From an uncultured Lachnospiraceae bacterium (lineage in GTDB: Bacteria > Bacillota > Clostridia > Lachnospirales > Lachnospiraceae), in NCBI GenBank assembly GCA_946558465.1, contig CAMNTM010000006.1:1-64000 (forward strand): DNA of 64,000 bases, written 5' to 3'. This document shows positions 51,467 through 59,597 of this stretch, piece by piece (within the stretch, counting starts at the first letter, position 1; every line of letters begins with the position of its first letter). Made by a program: the position numbers and the translations under genes. Below the pieces are notes generated by a model. It did no database searches, had not been told where the DNA came from, and saw only the letters and a program-made list of their open reading frames with translations.

Positions 51467-51871
51467 ATGAAGGAGGAAAATTGTATTTTCTGCAAGCTTG
51501 CAAATGGGGACATCCCTGCTTCAACTCTATATGAGGATGAAGATTTCAGGGTTATTTTAGATGCTAGTCCCGCATCGAAGGGCCATGCGTTGATTCTTCC
51601 AAAGGAACATTATGCGAATCTGTATGAGCTTGATGATGAGATTGCGTCAAAGGTGTTTGTGCTCGCAAAAAAGATGATAACAAAGCTTACAGGTGTTCTT
51701 GGATGTGACGGATATAATATCGTGCAGAATAATGGAGAGACTGCCGGGCAGACAGTATTTCATTTTCATATGCATTTGATTCCGAGGTATAAAGGGGACA
51801 ATGTAGGTCTTGGATGGAAAATGGGAGAGCTTACAGAAGAGGATAAGAAGGATATTCTATCCAGGGTTTAG
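51467..51871 (+). CDS. HIT family protein (HinT-like)
   Basis: A 134-residue purine nucleotide phosphoramidase-type protein with the histidine triad HFHMHLIPR and the N-terminal CIFCKLANGDIPAST including two Cys. Cytoplasmic, physiological substrate unknown. AAGGAGG sits close to its start. The ECF sigma gene follows 24 bases later. Confidence 0.92.
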   Translation: MKEENCIFCKLANGDIPASTLYEDEDFRVILDASPASKGHALILPKEHYANLYELDDEIASKVFVLAKKMITKLTGVLGCDGYNIVQNNGETAGQTVFHFHMHLIPRYKGDNVGLGWKMGELTEEDKKDILSRV

Positions 51872-51895
51872 GAATGGAAAGTGAAGGTCAAATAG

Positions 51896-52453
51896 GTGGA
51901 AACAAAGGCTATTGGAAAAAGCGCCTTTGATATAATTTACGAAGAACATGCGGAATATGTATATAAGACAGCATTATATTATTGCGGGAACCATCACACA
52001 GCGGAGGAAATTACGCAGACGGTGTTCATGAAATTCTATGTGAATATGGGAGATATCAATGAGGATAAAGTGAAAGCCTGGCTGGCGGTTTCTGCAAAAT
52101 ATATGGCGATTAATTATAAACGTGAATCAGAACGGGAGATACTGCTGGAAGAAATTCTGTATGATGAAGATAAAGACTGTGACACAAATCTCAGCTCAGA
52201 AGAAGTTTATATAGAAAAACTACATACGGAGGAATGCAGGATGCTGCTGGAAGATATATTTGTGGAGCTGTATCACTATAATTCCAGATGGTACGATGCG
52301 ATTACAATTACGTATTTGCTTGGAAAGCCTCAGAAAGAAGTAGCTGACATCATGAATGTAAAAATAGAAGTGCTGCATACTATGTTATATCGGGCGAAAA
52401 AATGGATAAAGAAAAAGTATGAAGAGCAATTTAGCCGTTTAGAGGGAATATAA
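51896..52453 (+). CDS. ECF-type RNA polymerase sigma factor
   Basis: A 185-residue sigma-70 family protein with region 2 (FDIIYEEHAEYVYKTALYYC, EEITQTVFMKFYVN) and region 4 (ITYLLGKPQKEVADIMNVKI then LYRAKKWIKKKY). The start is GTG at 51896 with AAATAG in front, a weak site. Usually an anti-sigma gene lies directly downstream; here murG on the other strand intervenes and a membrane protein with DUF4367-like C-terminus comes at 53757. The target promoters are unknown. Confidence 0.85.
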   Translation: METKAIGKSAFDIIYEEHAEYVYKTALYYCGNHHTAEEITQTVFMKFYVNMGDINEDKVKAWLAVSAKYMAINYKRESEREILLEEILYDEDKDCDTNLSSEEVYIEKLHTEECRMLLEDIFVELYHYNSRWYDAITITYLLGKPQKEVADIMNVKIEVLHTMLYRAKKWIKKKYEEQFSRLEGI

Positions 52454-52484
52454 AAACAGGTGTCACTTTCCGGCACCTGTTTTT
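52453..52484 (+). terminator. terminator of the HIT-sigma operon
   Basis: Stem AAACAGGTG / CACCTGTTT with an 11-base loop and a T run, beginning right at the sigma stop codon. Confidence 0.85.
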
Positions 52485-52530
52485 GCGTGACTTGTTGCGC
52501 TTCGGGACAATTGTGATATGTACATATATA

Positions 52531-53595
52531 TCAGTTAGCGACAGATTCGATAAGATCAATAATGGTATCTATGGAATTCTGCTGTGAAGAATTTTTCATT
52601 GTGTTTATGTAGGATTCCCTGTTTTCATATAAGTGATGGATAGTATCCAGGAGAACAGTGCTGTTTAACTCTTCTTCTTCAAGGACAACGCTGAAGCCCT
52701 GCCGTTCAAAAGAACGTGCGTTGAGAATCTGGTCGCCGCGGCTTGCATTTGCAGAGAGCGGAATCAGAAGATTTGGTTTATGCAGTGCGAGAAGCTCGCA
52801 GATTGCATTGGCGCCTGCTCTTGAAATAACTATATCAGTTAAGGCAAAAAGATGTTTTAATTCTTCTTTAATATATTCAAACTGGGCATAGCCTTCCAGG
52901 CTGGAGAGAGAATCGTCTATTTTTCCTTTCCCGCACAGATGGATAACCTGAAAGGTCTTTAAAAGCTCAGGTAATATCTCGCGCACGGCATTATTTACAG
53001 CTATAGAGCCAAGACTGCCGCCGACTACCATAATTACAGGCTTCTCAGAAGTAAAATGCAGAAAATCCCGTGCCGCATATTTATCACCGGACAACAGCTC
53101 CTGGCGGATCGGGGAGCCTGTAAGCACTGCTTTCCCTTCTGGAAGGTGTGATAAGGTTTCTGGAAAATTACAGCATATTTTGGCAGCTGAAGGCAGAGAT
53201 AATCTATTGGCAAGTCCAGGTGTCATGTCGGATTCATGGATAATAGCAGGAACATGCCGGCGTTTTGCTGCAAGCACGACAGGTACGGAGACGAAGCCAC
53301 CTTTGGAGAAGATGACATCTGGCTTGAGTATTTTTACTAATTTTTTAGCATCGTTCATCCCTTTGAGGACACGGAACGGGTCTGTGAAGTTTTGAACACT
53401 GAAGTAACGGCGAAGTTTCCCGGTAGAGATTCCGTGGTAGGGAATTCCGAATTGTTCAATCAGTTCCTTTTCAATTCCGTTATAGGAGCCGATATAATGA
53501 ATATCATACTGTAATTCTTTCAGACGCGGCAGCAGAGCGATATTGGGTGTAACATGCCCGGCAGTACCGCCTCCGGTTAGGATGATGCGTTTCAT
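52531..53595 (-). CDS. murG: UDP-GlcNAc:undecaprenyl-pyrophosphoryl-MurNAc-pentapeptide transferase
   Basis: Converts lipid I to lipid II on the inner membrane face. The 354-residue GT28 protein has the N-terminal GGGTAGHVTPNIAL loop, the central FSKGGFVSVPVVLAAKR, and the UDP-GlcNAc site VISRAGANAICELLA followed by PLSANASRGDQ. It stands alone on the minus strand instead of in a dcw cluster, a placement seen in other clostridia. TCCTCCTTT (minus AAAGGAGGA) gives a good ribosome-binding site. Confidence 0.95.
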   Translation of the reverse strand: MKRIILTGGGTAGHVTPNIALLPRLKELQYDIHYIGSYNGIEKELIEQFGIPYHGISTGKLRRYFSVQNFTDPFRVLKGMNDAKKLVKILKPDVIFSKGGFVSVPVVLAAKRRHVPAIIHESDMTPGLANRLSLPSAAKICCNFPETLSHLPEGKAVLTGSPIRQELLSGDKYAARDFLHFTSEKPVIMVVGGSLGSIAVNNAVREILPELLKTFQVIHLCGKGKIDDSLSSLEGYAQFEYIKEELKHLFALTDIVISRAGANAICELLALHKPNLLIPLSANASRGDQILNARSFERQGFSVVLEEEELNSTVLLDTIHHLYENRESYINTMKNSSQQNSIDTIIDLIESVAN

Positions 53596-53756
53596 AATGT
53601 CCTCCTTTGGGTTATACTATAATTATATTATACGTTTATGAAAGATTTGGTCAAGAGAAAGAGAATTTTTTTGTAATAAGGTTTTTATATAAAGTGAGCG
53701 TCTGCAGCAGCCAGATGAGGAGTTTAAAATGTAGTAAGTTATAAGAGGTTAGATCT

Positions 53757-54695
53757 ATGAAGAAAGTAAATATTGATGATTTTATAAGAGAAGAGCTGGA
53801 GAAGGAGGCAGAGGATATTCAAAAAAAGGTAGACAGCATGCCGGCCGACGTTGCGGGCATGTCTTCGGAGGTAAAGGCGAGAATTCTGGGGAATCTGAGG
53901 GAGCAGATCCGCGAATTTGAATTGAAAAAGCGTTATCCGGGCATGTCCGATGAGGATGAGCGTGCACTGCGTCTTGGACACGAGCTTATGCGGCGGGAGG
54001 CGGAGGAAACACTTGGCTCCAGCGGAACTGAGCCGGCTGACAGAGAAACCGGCGATGCAGGAAAGGAGCATATCACAGGAAGAGAGCCGGGGAATTCAGA
54101 AAAAGCTGTGCACAGAAGGGCGTGGAAGAAATTTTATATTGGACTTGCGGCTGAAATTGTGTTGGTTTGCGTATTGGGAGTGACCAGCGTGGGCGGACCG
54201 GAGAGGATTGTTACATTTTTGAAGGGGATGGTCGGGGACAGAGAAGTTGTGCAAGTGGATTCTGGGGAAGATAATCTGGTAATTGTGGAGGAGAATGAGG
54301 AAGAGGCATATGAGCTGATAGAAGAAGAGCTGGGAGTGAAGCCAGTGAGAATAATGGCAGATGGAGCTTTATGGTTTGAAAGTATGGAGCTTGATAAAGC
54401 GTTTCAGCTTGCAGAATTATCTTATTCTTATAGTAATGAAAAAGTTGTTTATTATATAAGTATGTTATTTAATGGTTCCTCCTGGGGTGTTGATGTAGAA
54501 GATGAAATTATTGATCAATATCAGATAGATAAAAAGGATTGTGTGATTGACGTTAGAATATATGAAACGAGAGAGTCGGAAACAAGAAGGTGTTCTGCTA
54601 GTTTTCAATATAAAGGAATGGAATATTTTTTAATTGGGACTATGGAACCGGAAGAATTTCAAAGAATTTTAGATAATTTATATTTTTTTCGTTAA
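53757..54695 (+). CDS. single-pass membrane protein with DUF4367-like C-terminus (possible anti-sigma)
   Basis: A 312-residue protein. The N-terminal ~120 residues are cytosolic, charged and helical (IREELEKEAEDIQKKVDSMP, ELKKRYPGMSDEDERALRLG). One TM follows (about 127-147), then an outer domain whose last ~110 residues resemble DUF4367, a domain linked with ECF sigma factors. It may control the sigma factor at 51896, but they are 1.3 kb apart with murG between. The DNA becomes clearly AT-richer after about 54360, hinting at mosaic origin. Confidence 0.65.
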   Translation: MKKVNIDDFIREELEKEAEDIQKKVDSMPADVAGMSSEVKARILGNLREQIREFELKKRYPGMSDEDERALRLGHELMRREAEETLGSSGTEPADRETGDAGKEHITGREPGNSEKAVHRRAWKKFYIGLAAEIVLVCVLGVTSVGGPERIVTFLKGMVGDREVVQVDSGEDNLVIVEENEEEAYELIEEELGVKPVRIMADGALWFESMELDKAFQLAELSYSYSNEKVVYYISMLFNGSSWGVDVEDEIIDQYQIDKKDCVIDVRIYETRESETRRCSASFQYKGMEYFLIGTMEPEEFQRILDNLYFFR

Positions 54696-54769
54696 ATCGC
54701 GTTAGTTTTTGTCGAGTTATGTGTCTTTATATATGAGGGGGGAACGAGAGAGAGAATGTGAGGTGAAAT

Positions 54770-55252
54770 GTGAAAAAGAGATTATTGTCCTTATGCTGTA
54801 TCCTGATACTAATAGTGGGAATAACAGCAATGCCTGTATTTGATAGTCATGCTGCTTCAGAATTACCTATGATTGACGGGTCATATCTTACCTATGATGA
54901 TGAATCTGTAGGATATGATACGAAGATTACAAGAGGTGAAGACTTGCTGACGGGATATTCTAAGTGTGCAAGGTTAGGACCGGAGCTATTATATGCCGGG
55001 GGTGTAACAATTGCTGCACATAAGGTAGAAGAGGTTGGGATTGGAGTCGTTGTGGAAAGGGCCCAGAAAGGTGACGACCATTGGGAGGGCTATACTACAT
55101 GGCAGGAATTCAACGAAAGTGCTGACAGAGTATCTACGAGCAAAATACTGGAGGTTGAGGGCGGCTATTATTACAGAGTACGTTGTGTCCACTCAGCGGG
55201 TGAAGATATAAGCAGTAGTTTTACGAATGGCGTGTATATAGAAGAAAAATGA
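54770..55252 (+). CDS. secreted protein of unknown function, DUF6147-like
   Basis: A 160-residue protein with a signal peptide (about 1-29, ending HAAS) and a ~130-residue beta-rich exported domain (SYLTYDDESVGYDTKITRGE; EGGYYYRVRCVHSAGEDISS). I associate this pattern with DUF6147 proteins of gut Lachnospiraceae, from memory. The start is a GTG at 54770 overlapping an ATG-TGA; GTGAGGTGA precedes it. It follows the possible anti-sigma by 74 bases. Function unknown. Confidence 0.7.
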   Translation: MKKRLLSLCCILILIVGITAMPVFDSHAASELPMIDGSYLTYDDESVGYDTKITRGEDLLTGYSKCARLGPELLYAGGVTIAAHKVEEVGIGVVVERAQKGDDHWEGYTTWQEFNESADRVSTSKILEVEGGYYYRVRCVHSAGEDISSSFTNGVYIEEK

Positions 55253-55637
55253 AGTGCAGAAAAAAGTAAATCTAAAGGCAAGAAGTCATATAGGTTCAAT
55301 AAGGGGATACAGAGCGAGCAGAAAAAGCTTGATACAAAAAAAGCAATTGAAGGGAAAACACGGCGGGACTGCAATACAAGTAGCATGTTGGGTACCCGGA
55401 AAAACTGTGTGTGTGAGAATTCTGGTTTCTTACATATCCTTTCCAAAACCATAATTAAAAAAATAAAAATTTGTCAAGAGAGACGAATAAGCTATGAGAA
55501 AGAAAAGGACTGCGTACTGCTGAACGAATCAGACAGTGCGGCAGTCCCTTTTCTATGTTAATTACTGATAAAGCAGCAGGTACTCTGGCAGGTGCCTTGC
55601 AGCTGAAAAAAAGAATCCCTCAGCCGCAGACAGACTC
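55253..55637. other. intergenic region with bidirectional hairpin terminator
   Basis: No convincing gene. A 66-codon frame from a GTG at 55254 has no ribosome-binding site and a basic, unstructured product. At 55506-55552, AGGACTGC pairs with GCAGTCC across a 27-base loop, with T-rich exits on both strands; it probably ends both the DUF6147-like gene and the convergent TSCPD gene. Confidence 0.6.
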
Positions 55638-55880
55638 CTATCTTCCAGTTGCTGCCTTTAGAGCCTGCGCAAGCTGGTCCGGGCAGGAGGTGGATTTACC
55701 GCCGCAGGTGATACCCTCCATACGGGAGATAGCGTCATCTACGGACATTCCCTTTACCAGACTTGATATACCCTTTGCATTTCCGTTGCATCCACCGTCA
55801 AATTCTACATTTTTAATAATATCACCATCCAGCTCCAGTTTGATAGAACGTGAACAGACACCTTTTGTAGTATATACCAT
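55638..55880 (-). CDS. TSCPD domain protein (TIGR03905 type)
   Basis: An 80-residue protein (VCSRSIKLELDGDIIKNVEF, GGCNGNAKGISSLVKGM, GITCGGKSTSCPDQLAQAL). The TSCPD signature is present and five Cys residues are conserved in type. The domain occurs alone or at the end of class II ribonucleotide reductases; its function is unclear. GGAGG precedes the ATG. An inverted repeat TTTACA-GAAT-TGTAAA at 55898-55913 lies just upstream and could be an operator. Confidence 0.88.
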   Translation of the reverse strand: MVYTTKGVCSRSIKLELDGDIIKNVEFDGGCNGNAKGISSLVKGMSVDDAISRMEGITCGGKSTSCPDQLAQALKAATGR

Positions 55881-55990
55881 ATGTATTGCCTCCTCTGTTT
55901 ACAGAATTGTAAATGGTTCTGTAGATAATTGTTTTTATAGGCATTATATCAAAGAATTATCGGAAATGCTACAAACTTTAAAGAAATCTT

Positions 55991-56019
55991 TTGCCTCACG
56001 ACGCATAATGAGGTACAAT
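55991..56019 (+). promoter_or_regulatory. predicted promoter of the mtnN leader
   Basis: TTGCCT (55991-55996) and TACAAT (56014-56019) are separated by 17 bases. Transcription would start near 56026, inside the first of two 66-bp repeats. Confidence 0.55.
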
Positions 56020-56150
56020 ATACCTTATCGGACGACAGTCCGCCCGCCCCGGAAGGGGCAAGAAATACGGGATACTCGTATGAGTATACCTTATCGGACG
56101 ACAGTCCGCCTGCCCCGGAAGGGGCAAGAAATACGGGATGCTCGTATGAG
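56019..56150 (+). repeat. tandem 66-bp structured repeat in the mtnN leader
   Basis: Two adjacent 66-bp units (56019-56084, 56085-56150) differ at only two positions. Each can form three small hairpins: CGGAC-GACA-GTCCG; GCCCC-GGAA-GGGGC with a GNRA-type loop; and ATACGGG-ATR-CTCGTAT. An alternative third hairpin, ATRCTC-GTAT-GAGTRT, competes with the last. The repeat lies between a predicted promoter and the mtnN ribosome-binding site. No known RNA family was recognised. Confidence 0.8.
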
Positions 56151-56181
56151 TGTAGATATGTAGATGAAAGAGGAGGCTGCT

Positions 56182-56874
56182 ATGATAGGAATTATTGGAG
56201 CGATGGAAGAGGAAGTTGCTGCACTCAAGGAAGAGATGCAGGATATGGAGGTTGTAGAATTTGCGTCTATGACATTTTGCAGAGGGATTTTATGCGGCAG
56301 AGAGGCTGTAGTAGTAAGAAGCGGAATCGGCAAGGTGAACGCAGCGGTATGTGCCCAGATTCTGGTGGATAGATTTGCGGTGGATATGTTGATTAATACC
56401 GGAATCGCAGGTTCGCTTGATGCAGGAATTGATATTGGAGATATGGTAATCTCGGCAGATGCGGTGCACCATGATATGGATGCAACTATATTCGGTGATC
56501 CGGTAGGACAGGTGCCTCGTATGGATACGCTTGCATTTCCGGCGGATGAGAGACTTATGAGGCTTGCTAAGGAGGCCAATGAGAAGGCGAATCCTGAGAT
56601 ACATACATTTACAGGAAGGATTGCAAGCGGCGACCAGTTTATTTCTTCCCAGGAGGCTAAGGAAAAGATAGTTTCTAATTTTCATGCTCTGTGTACTGAG
56701 ATGGAGGGTGCGGGGATTGCACATACAGCGTATCTGAACAAAGTTTCGTATGTCATCATTCGGGCGATTTCGGATAAAGCTGACAACAGTGCTGAAATGG
56801 ATTATCCGGAGTTCGAAAAGCAGGCAATTGTTCATAGTGTAAGGCTTGTGAAGGAGCTGCTGGCAGGTTTATAG
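56182..56874 (+). CDS. mtnN: 5'-methylthioadenosine/S-adenosylhomocysteine nucleosidase
   Basis: A 230-residue nucleosidase that cleaves adenine from MTA and SAH, part of the activated methyl cycle. Motifs include MIGIIGAMEEEVAALKEEM, NTGIAGSLDAGIDIGDMVIS, GRIASGDQFIS, and the catalytic AISDKADNSAEMDY. The ATG at 56182 is chosen because AGAGGAGG lies close upstream and the product begins like the family; an ATG at 56164 would include the ribosome-binding site. The leader contains the tandem 66-bp repeat. Confidence 0.95.
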   Translation: MIGIIGAMEEEVAALKEEMQDMEVVEFASMTFCRGILCGREAVVVRSGIGKVNAAVCAQILVDRFAVDMLINTGIAGSLDAGIDIGDMVISADAVHHDMDATIFGDPVGQVPRMDTLAFPADERLMRLAKEANEKANPEIHTFTGRIASGDQFISSQEAKEKIVSNFHALCTEMEGAGIAHTAYLNKVSYVIIRAISDKADNSAEMDYPEFEKQAIVHSVRLVKELLAGL

Positions 56875-56905
56875 AATAATAGGATATTTAGAAATTGACA
56901 GGGGT

Positions 56906-56951
56906 CCCCCGGTTTTGACACGAAGGTGTCGGAATCGGGGGAACACTTTTT
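56906..56951 (+). terminator. terminator of mtnN
   Basis: CCCCCGGTTTTGACAC pairs imperfectly with GTGTCGGAATCGGGGG (56906-56941), followed after GAACAC-type bases by TTTTT. It lies 31 bases past the stop. Confidence 0.75.
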
Positions 56952-57004
56952 AATCCCTTCTTTTTTATTTCAGGTATAATCCATAATGAAAGGAGGGTTC
57001 CATT

Positions 57005-58090
57005 ATGATAGAAATGATATTGGACAAGTACATATTATTTGTACTGATGGGGAGTATAGCTTTTTTGGGGATTATAAGTAAATTTGTTGTCAGTATTACG
57101 TTGAAGCGTCTGGTGCGGGCGGCGGGAAATATGAATAAGAGCACTCATCCGCTGATGCGCCTGGTGCGGGCCAAGTTTGAGCACACCTGCATGATAAGTG
57201 AAAAGGTGGAAAATGTACGTGTATTTGTGGACAAGTATCTCTATGAATACCGAGTGGGCGGAATGAAACTTCACAGCTGGAGAAGAATGGAGATGGCTGC
57301 TGCCGCTGTATGCTTACTGCTTGGTCTTGTCGGCGCAGGTCTGGAATACAGTGTGTATGGAATGCAGGACATGGTTTTAAAATCCATAGCGGCGGGAGCG
57401 GGGCTTGCCATTTTAGTCTTCCTGATTCACCTTACGACGGATGAGGGGTACCGTCTGGAGGCAGTCCGCAATTATATGGTTGACTATCTGGAGAATATCT
57501 GCCTGCACCGCTATGAAAAGGCATATCAAAAAGAGCTTAAGGTGATGACGCCGGAAGCTCCTGTACCGGATTTTGGCGGAGTTGATGATGAAGGATATGA
57601 AGATAATAAAACGGGAGAACGAGAAAAGCTCAGGGTACAGGAGCGGGAGTCGGACCGGAGGCTTTCGGAGGAGCGGGATGTGCTGGATATAGACCTGGAG
57701 ATGAATAAAGGTGCAGAACGTGCTGCAGTAAGAGCAATTAAGAGAGCCTCAGGGCAGTTTGCAGGACAGATGACAGAAGCTTCGGATAGAGGACAGATGT
57801 CAGATAGACAAAGTCCTGGCCAGGAACCGAAAGGGCCGCATCCCGGCAGGGAAGTGCCTTCTCCGCGTACCAAGCCGGAGATTACGCCGCCTGTGATGCC
57901 GGAGCCGTATAATGTGCCAGATGTTACGCCGCCGGTTCGGGCAGCAGAATCAAAGGAGACAGCAACGGCATCTTTGGCGCGGGCAGTGGAGGCAGTAGAG
58001 AAGGAGCGTAAGCCGCAGGAGCGCGAAGAGAAAAAGGATCAGGCAAAGGATCTTTTGATCCGCCAGATTCTTGAAGAGTTTATGGCCTGA
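57005..58090 (+). CDS. membrane protein of unknown function with long charged tail
   Basis: A 361-residue protein not assigned to a family. One TM helix lies near the N-terminus (about 8-30), and two further helices form a hairpin (about 97-117 and 125-145). The C-terminal ~170 residues are highly charged and Pro/Glu/Arg-rich (from EDNKTGEREKLRVQERESDR), ending in a short amphipathic helix, QAKDLLIRQILEEFMA. AAAGGAGGG precedes the ATG. It stands between the mtnN terminator and the pgi promoter, so it is probably monocistronic. Confidence 0.7.
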   Translation: MIEMILDKYILFVLMGSIAFLGIISKFVVSITLKRLVRAAGNMNKSTHPLMRLVRAKFEHTCMISEKVENVRVFVDKYLYEYRVGGMKLHSWRRMEMAAAAVCLLLGLVGAGLEYSVYGMQDMVLKSIAAGAGLAILVFLIHLTTDEGYRLEAVRNYMVDYLENICLHRYEKAYQKELKVMTPEAPVPDFGGVDDEGYEDNKTGEREKLRVQERESDRRLSEERDVLDIDLEMNKGAERAAVRAIKRASGQFAGQMTEASDRGQMSDRQSPGQEPKGPHPGREVPSPRTKPEITPPVMPEPYNVPDVTPPVRAAESKETATASLARAVEAVEKERKPQEREEKKDQAKDLLIRQILEEFMA

Positions 58091-58164
58091 TCTGCCCGTG
58101 GCGCAGAGGTTCTCTAATAGCTGATTTTATGGCTGTTTTATTAGGATTTGTGTGAGGATCCTAT

Positions 58165-58193
58165 TTGACTAAAGTACATGGATTTGATAATAT
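58165..58193 (+). promoter_or_regulatory. promoter of the pgi operon
   Basis: TTGACT (58165-58170) and TAATAT (58188-58193) with a 17-base spacer, 54 bases before the pgi ATG. Confidence 0.75.
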
Positions 58194-58247
58194 AGACATA
58201 GATATGTGCAGTATGTCTGACACAATAAGAGGAAGGAAGGAACCATT

Positions 58248-59597
58248 ATGGGAAATAAGGTAACATTTGATTATTCAAAGGCTGACGTATTTGTAAATGC
58301 GCATGAGCTGAAAAGCATGAAAGGAATTACAGAGGCGGCAAAGGAAGAGCTTCTCGGAAGAGAGGGTGCGGGAAACGATTATCTCGGCTGGATTGACCTT
58401 CCGGTTGACTATGATAAAGAAGAATTTGCCCGTATTAAAGCGGCGGCTTCTAAGATTCAGAAGGATTCTGAGGTGCTGATTGTAATAGGTATCGGCGGCT
58501 CTTATCTGGGAGCAAGGGCAGCAATTGAATTTCTGCGTCACAATTTCTATAATATGGTTTCAAAAGAGATTCGTAAGACACCGGAGATCTATTTTGCAGG
58601 GAACAGCATCAGCAGTACTTATGTAAAGCATCTGATAGAGGTAATCGGGGACAGAGATTTCTCTGTAAATATTATATCAAAATCAGGAACGACGACAGAG
58701 CCTGCCATTGCATTTCGTATCTTCAAGGAGCTTTTGGAGAAAAAGTATGGAAAGGAAGAGGCGGCAAAGCGAATCTATGCGACAACGGACAAGGCAAGAG
58801 GAGCACTTAAAAAATTAGCTGACGAGGAGGGCTACGAGGAGTTTGTTGTTCCGGATGATGTAGGCGGCCGTTTCTCAGTTCTGACTGCGGTAGGTCTGCT
58901 TCCGATTGCGGTCAGCGGTGCTGATATTGACAAGCTTATGGAGGGTGCAGCGTCCGGAAGAGAGCTGGCAATGAATACTCCATTTGAGGAAAATGATGCA
59001 CTTCTTTACGCTGCAGTCCGCAATATTCTGCACAGAAAGGGAAAGGGCGTGGAAATTCTGGCGAACTACGAGCCAAGTCTTCATTATGTATCTGAGTGGT
59101 GGAAGCAGCTGTTTGGTGAAAGTGAAGGAAAAGATCAAAAGGGAATTCTTCCGGCGTCTGTTGACCTTACGACAGATCTTCATTCAATGGGACAGTTTAT
59201 TCAAGATGGAAGCCGTATTATGTATGAGACGGTACTGGAGGTTGAGGAGTCTGCAGAGGAAATAATCATCGGAGAGGAGCCGGTAGATTTAGACGGGCTG
59301 AATTATCTCGCCGGGAAGAACGTAGATTTTGTGAATAAGAGTGCGATGAATGGTACAATTCTTGCACATACAGACGGCAATGTTCCAAATCTTTTAGTCA
59401 GAATACCGAGACAGGATGAATTTTCGCTTGGACAGCTGTTTTATTTCTTCGAATTTGCATGCGGTGTCAGCGGATATATACTAGGTGTAAATCCATTCAA
59501 TCAGCCGGGTGTTGAAAGCTATAAGAAAAACATGTTTGCACTTCTTGGAAAACCAGGCTTTGAGAAGGAGAGAGAAGAGCTTTTAAAGAGATTGTAA
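58248..59597 (+). CDS. pgi: glucose-6-phosphate isomerase
   Basis: Interconverts glucose-6-phosphate and fructose-6-phosphate. The 449-residue length fits the shorter Firmicutes Pgi. Signatures are [33 protein letters not shown], the catalytic Glu region [13 protein letters not shown] and the late [16 protein letters not shown] lysine segment. AGGAAGGAAGG-type ribosome-binding site. Its stop overlaps the following decarboxylase ATG (TAATG). Confidence 0.96.
   Translation: MGNKVTFDYSKADVFVNAHELKSMKGITEAAKEELLGREGAGNDYLGWIDLPVDYDKEEFARIKAAASKIQKDSEVLIVIGIGGSYLGARAAIEFLRHNFYNMVSKEIRKTPEIYFAGNSISSTYVKHLIEVIGDRDFSVNIISKSGTTTEPAIAFRIFKELLEKKYGKEEAAKRIYATTDKARGALKKLADEEGYEEFVVPDDVGGRFSVLTAVGLLPIAVSGADIDKLMEGAASGRELAMNTPFEENDALLYAAVRNILHRKGKGVEILANYEPSLHYVSEWWKQLFGESEGKDQKGILPASVDLTTDLHSMGQFIQDGSRIMYETVLEVEESAEEIIIGEEPVDLDGLNYLAGKNVDFVNKSAMNGTILAHTDGNVPNLLVRIPRQDEFSLGQLFYFFEFACGVSGYILGVNPFNQPGVESYKKNMFALLGKPGFEKEREELLKRL

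Noticed and set aside
55254-55454. 66-codon frame after the DUF6147-like gene
   Set aside because: GTG start with no ribosome-binding site, unusual basic composition and no recognisable family; treated as intergenic.
56019-56150. CRISPR array
   Set aside because: The two copies abut directly with no spacers, only two units exist and there are no cas genes in the window.
55555-56163. Open frame of about 200 codons covering the TSCPD gene and the 66-bp repeats
   Set aside because: It is antisense to the TSCPD gene, has no ribosome-binding site, and its repeated 22-residue stretch is only the translation of the structured repeat.
56895-56951. Another palindromic repeat copy with GGGG/CCCC arms
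   Set aside because: The arms differ in sequence from the family and are followed by a T run, so it is an ordinary terminator of mtnN.
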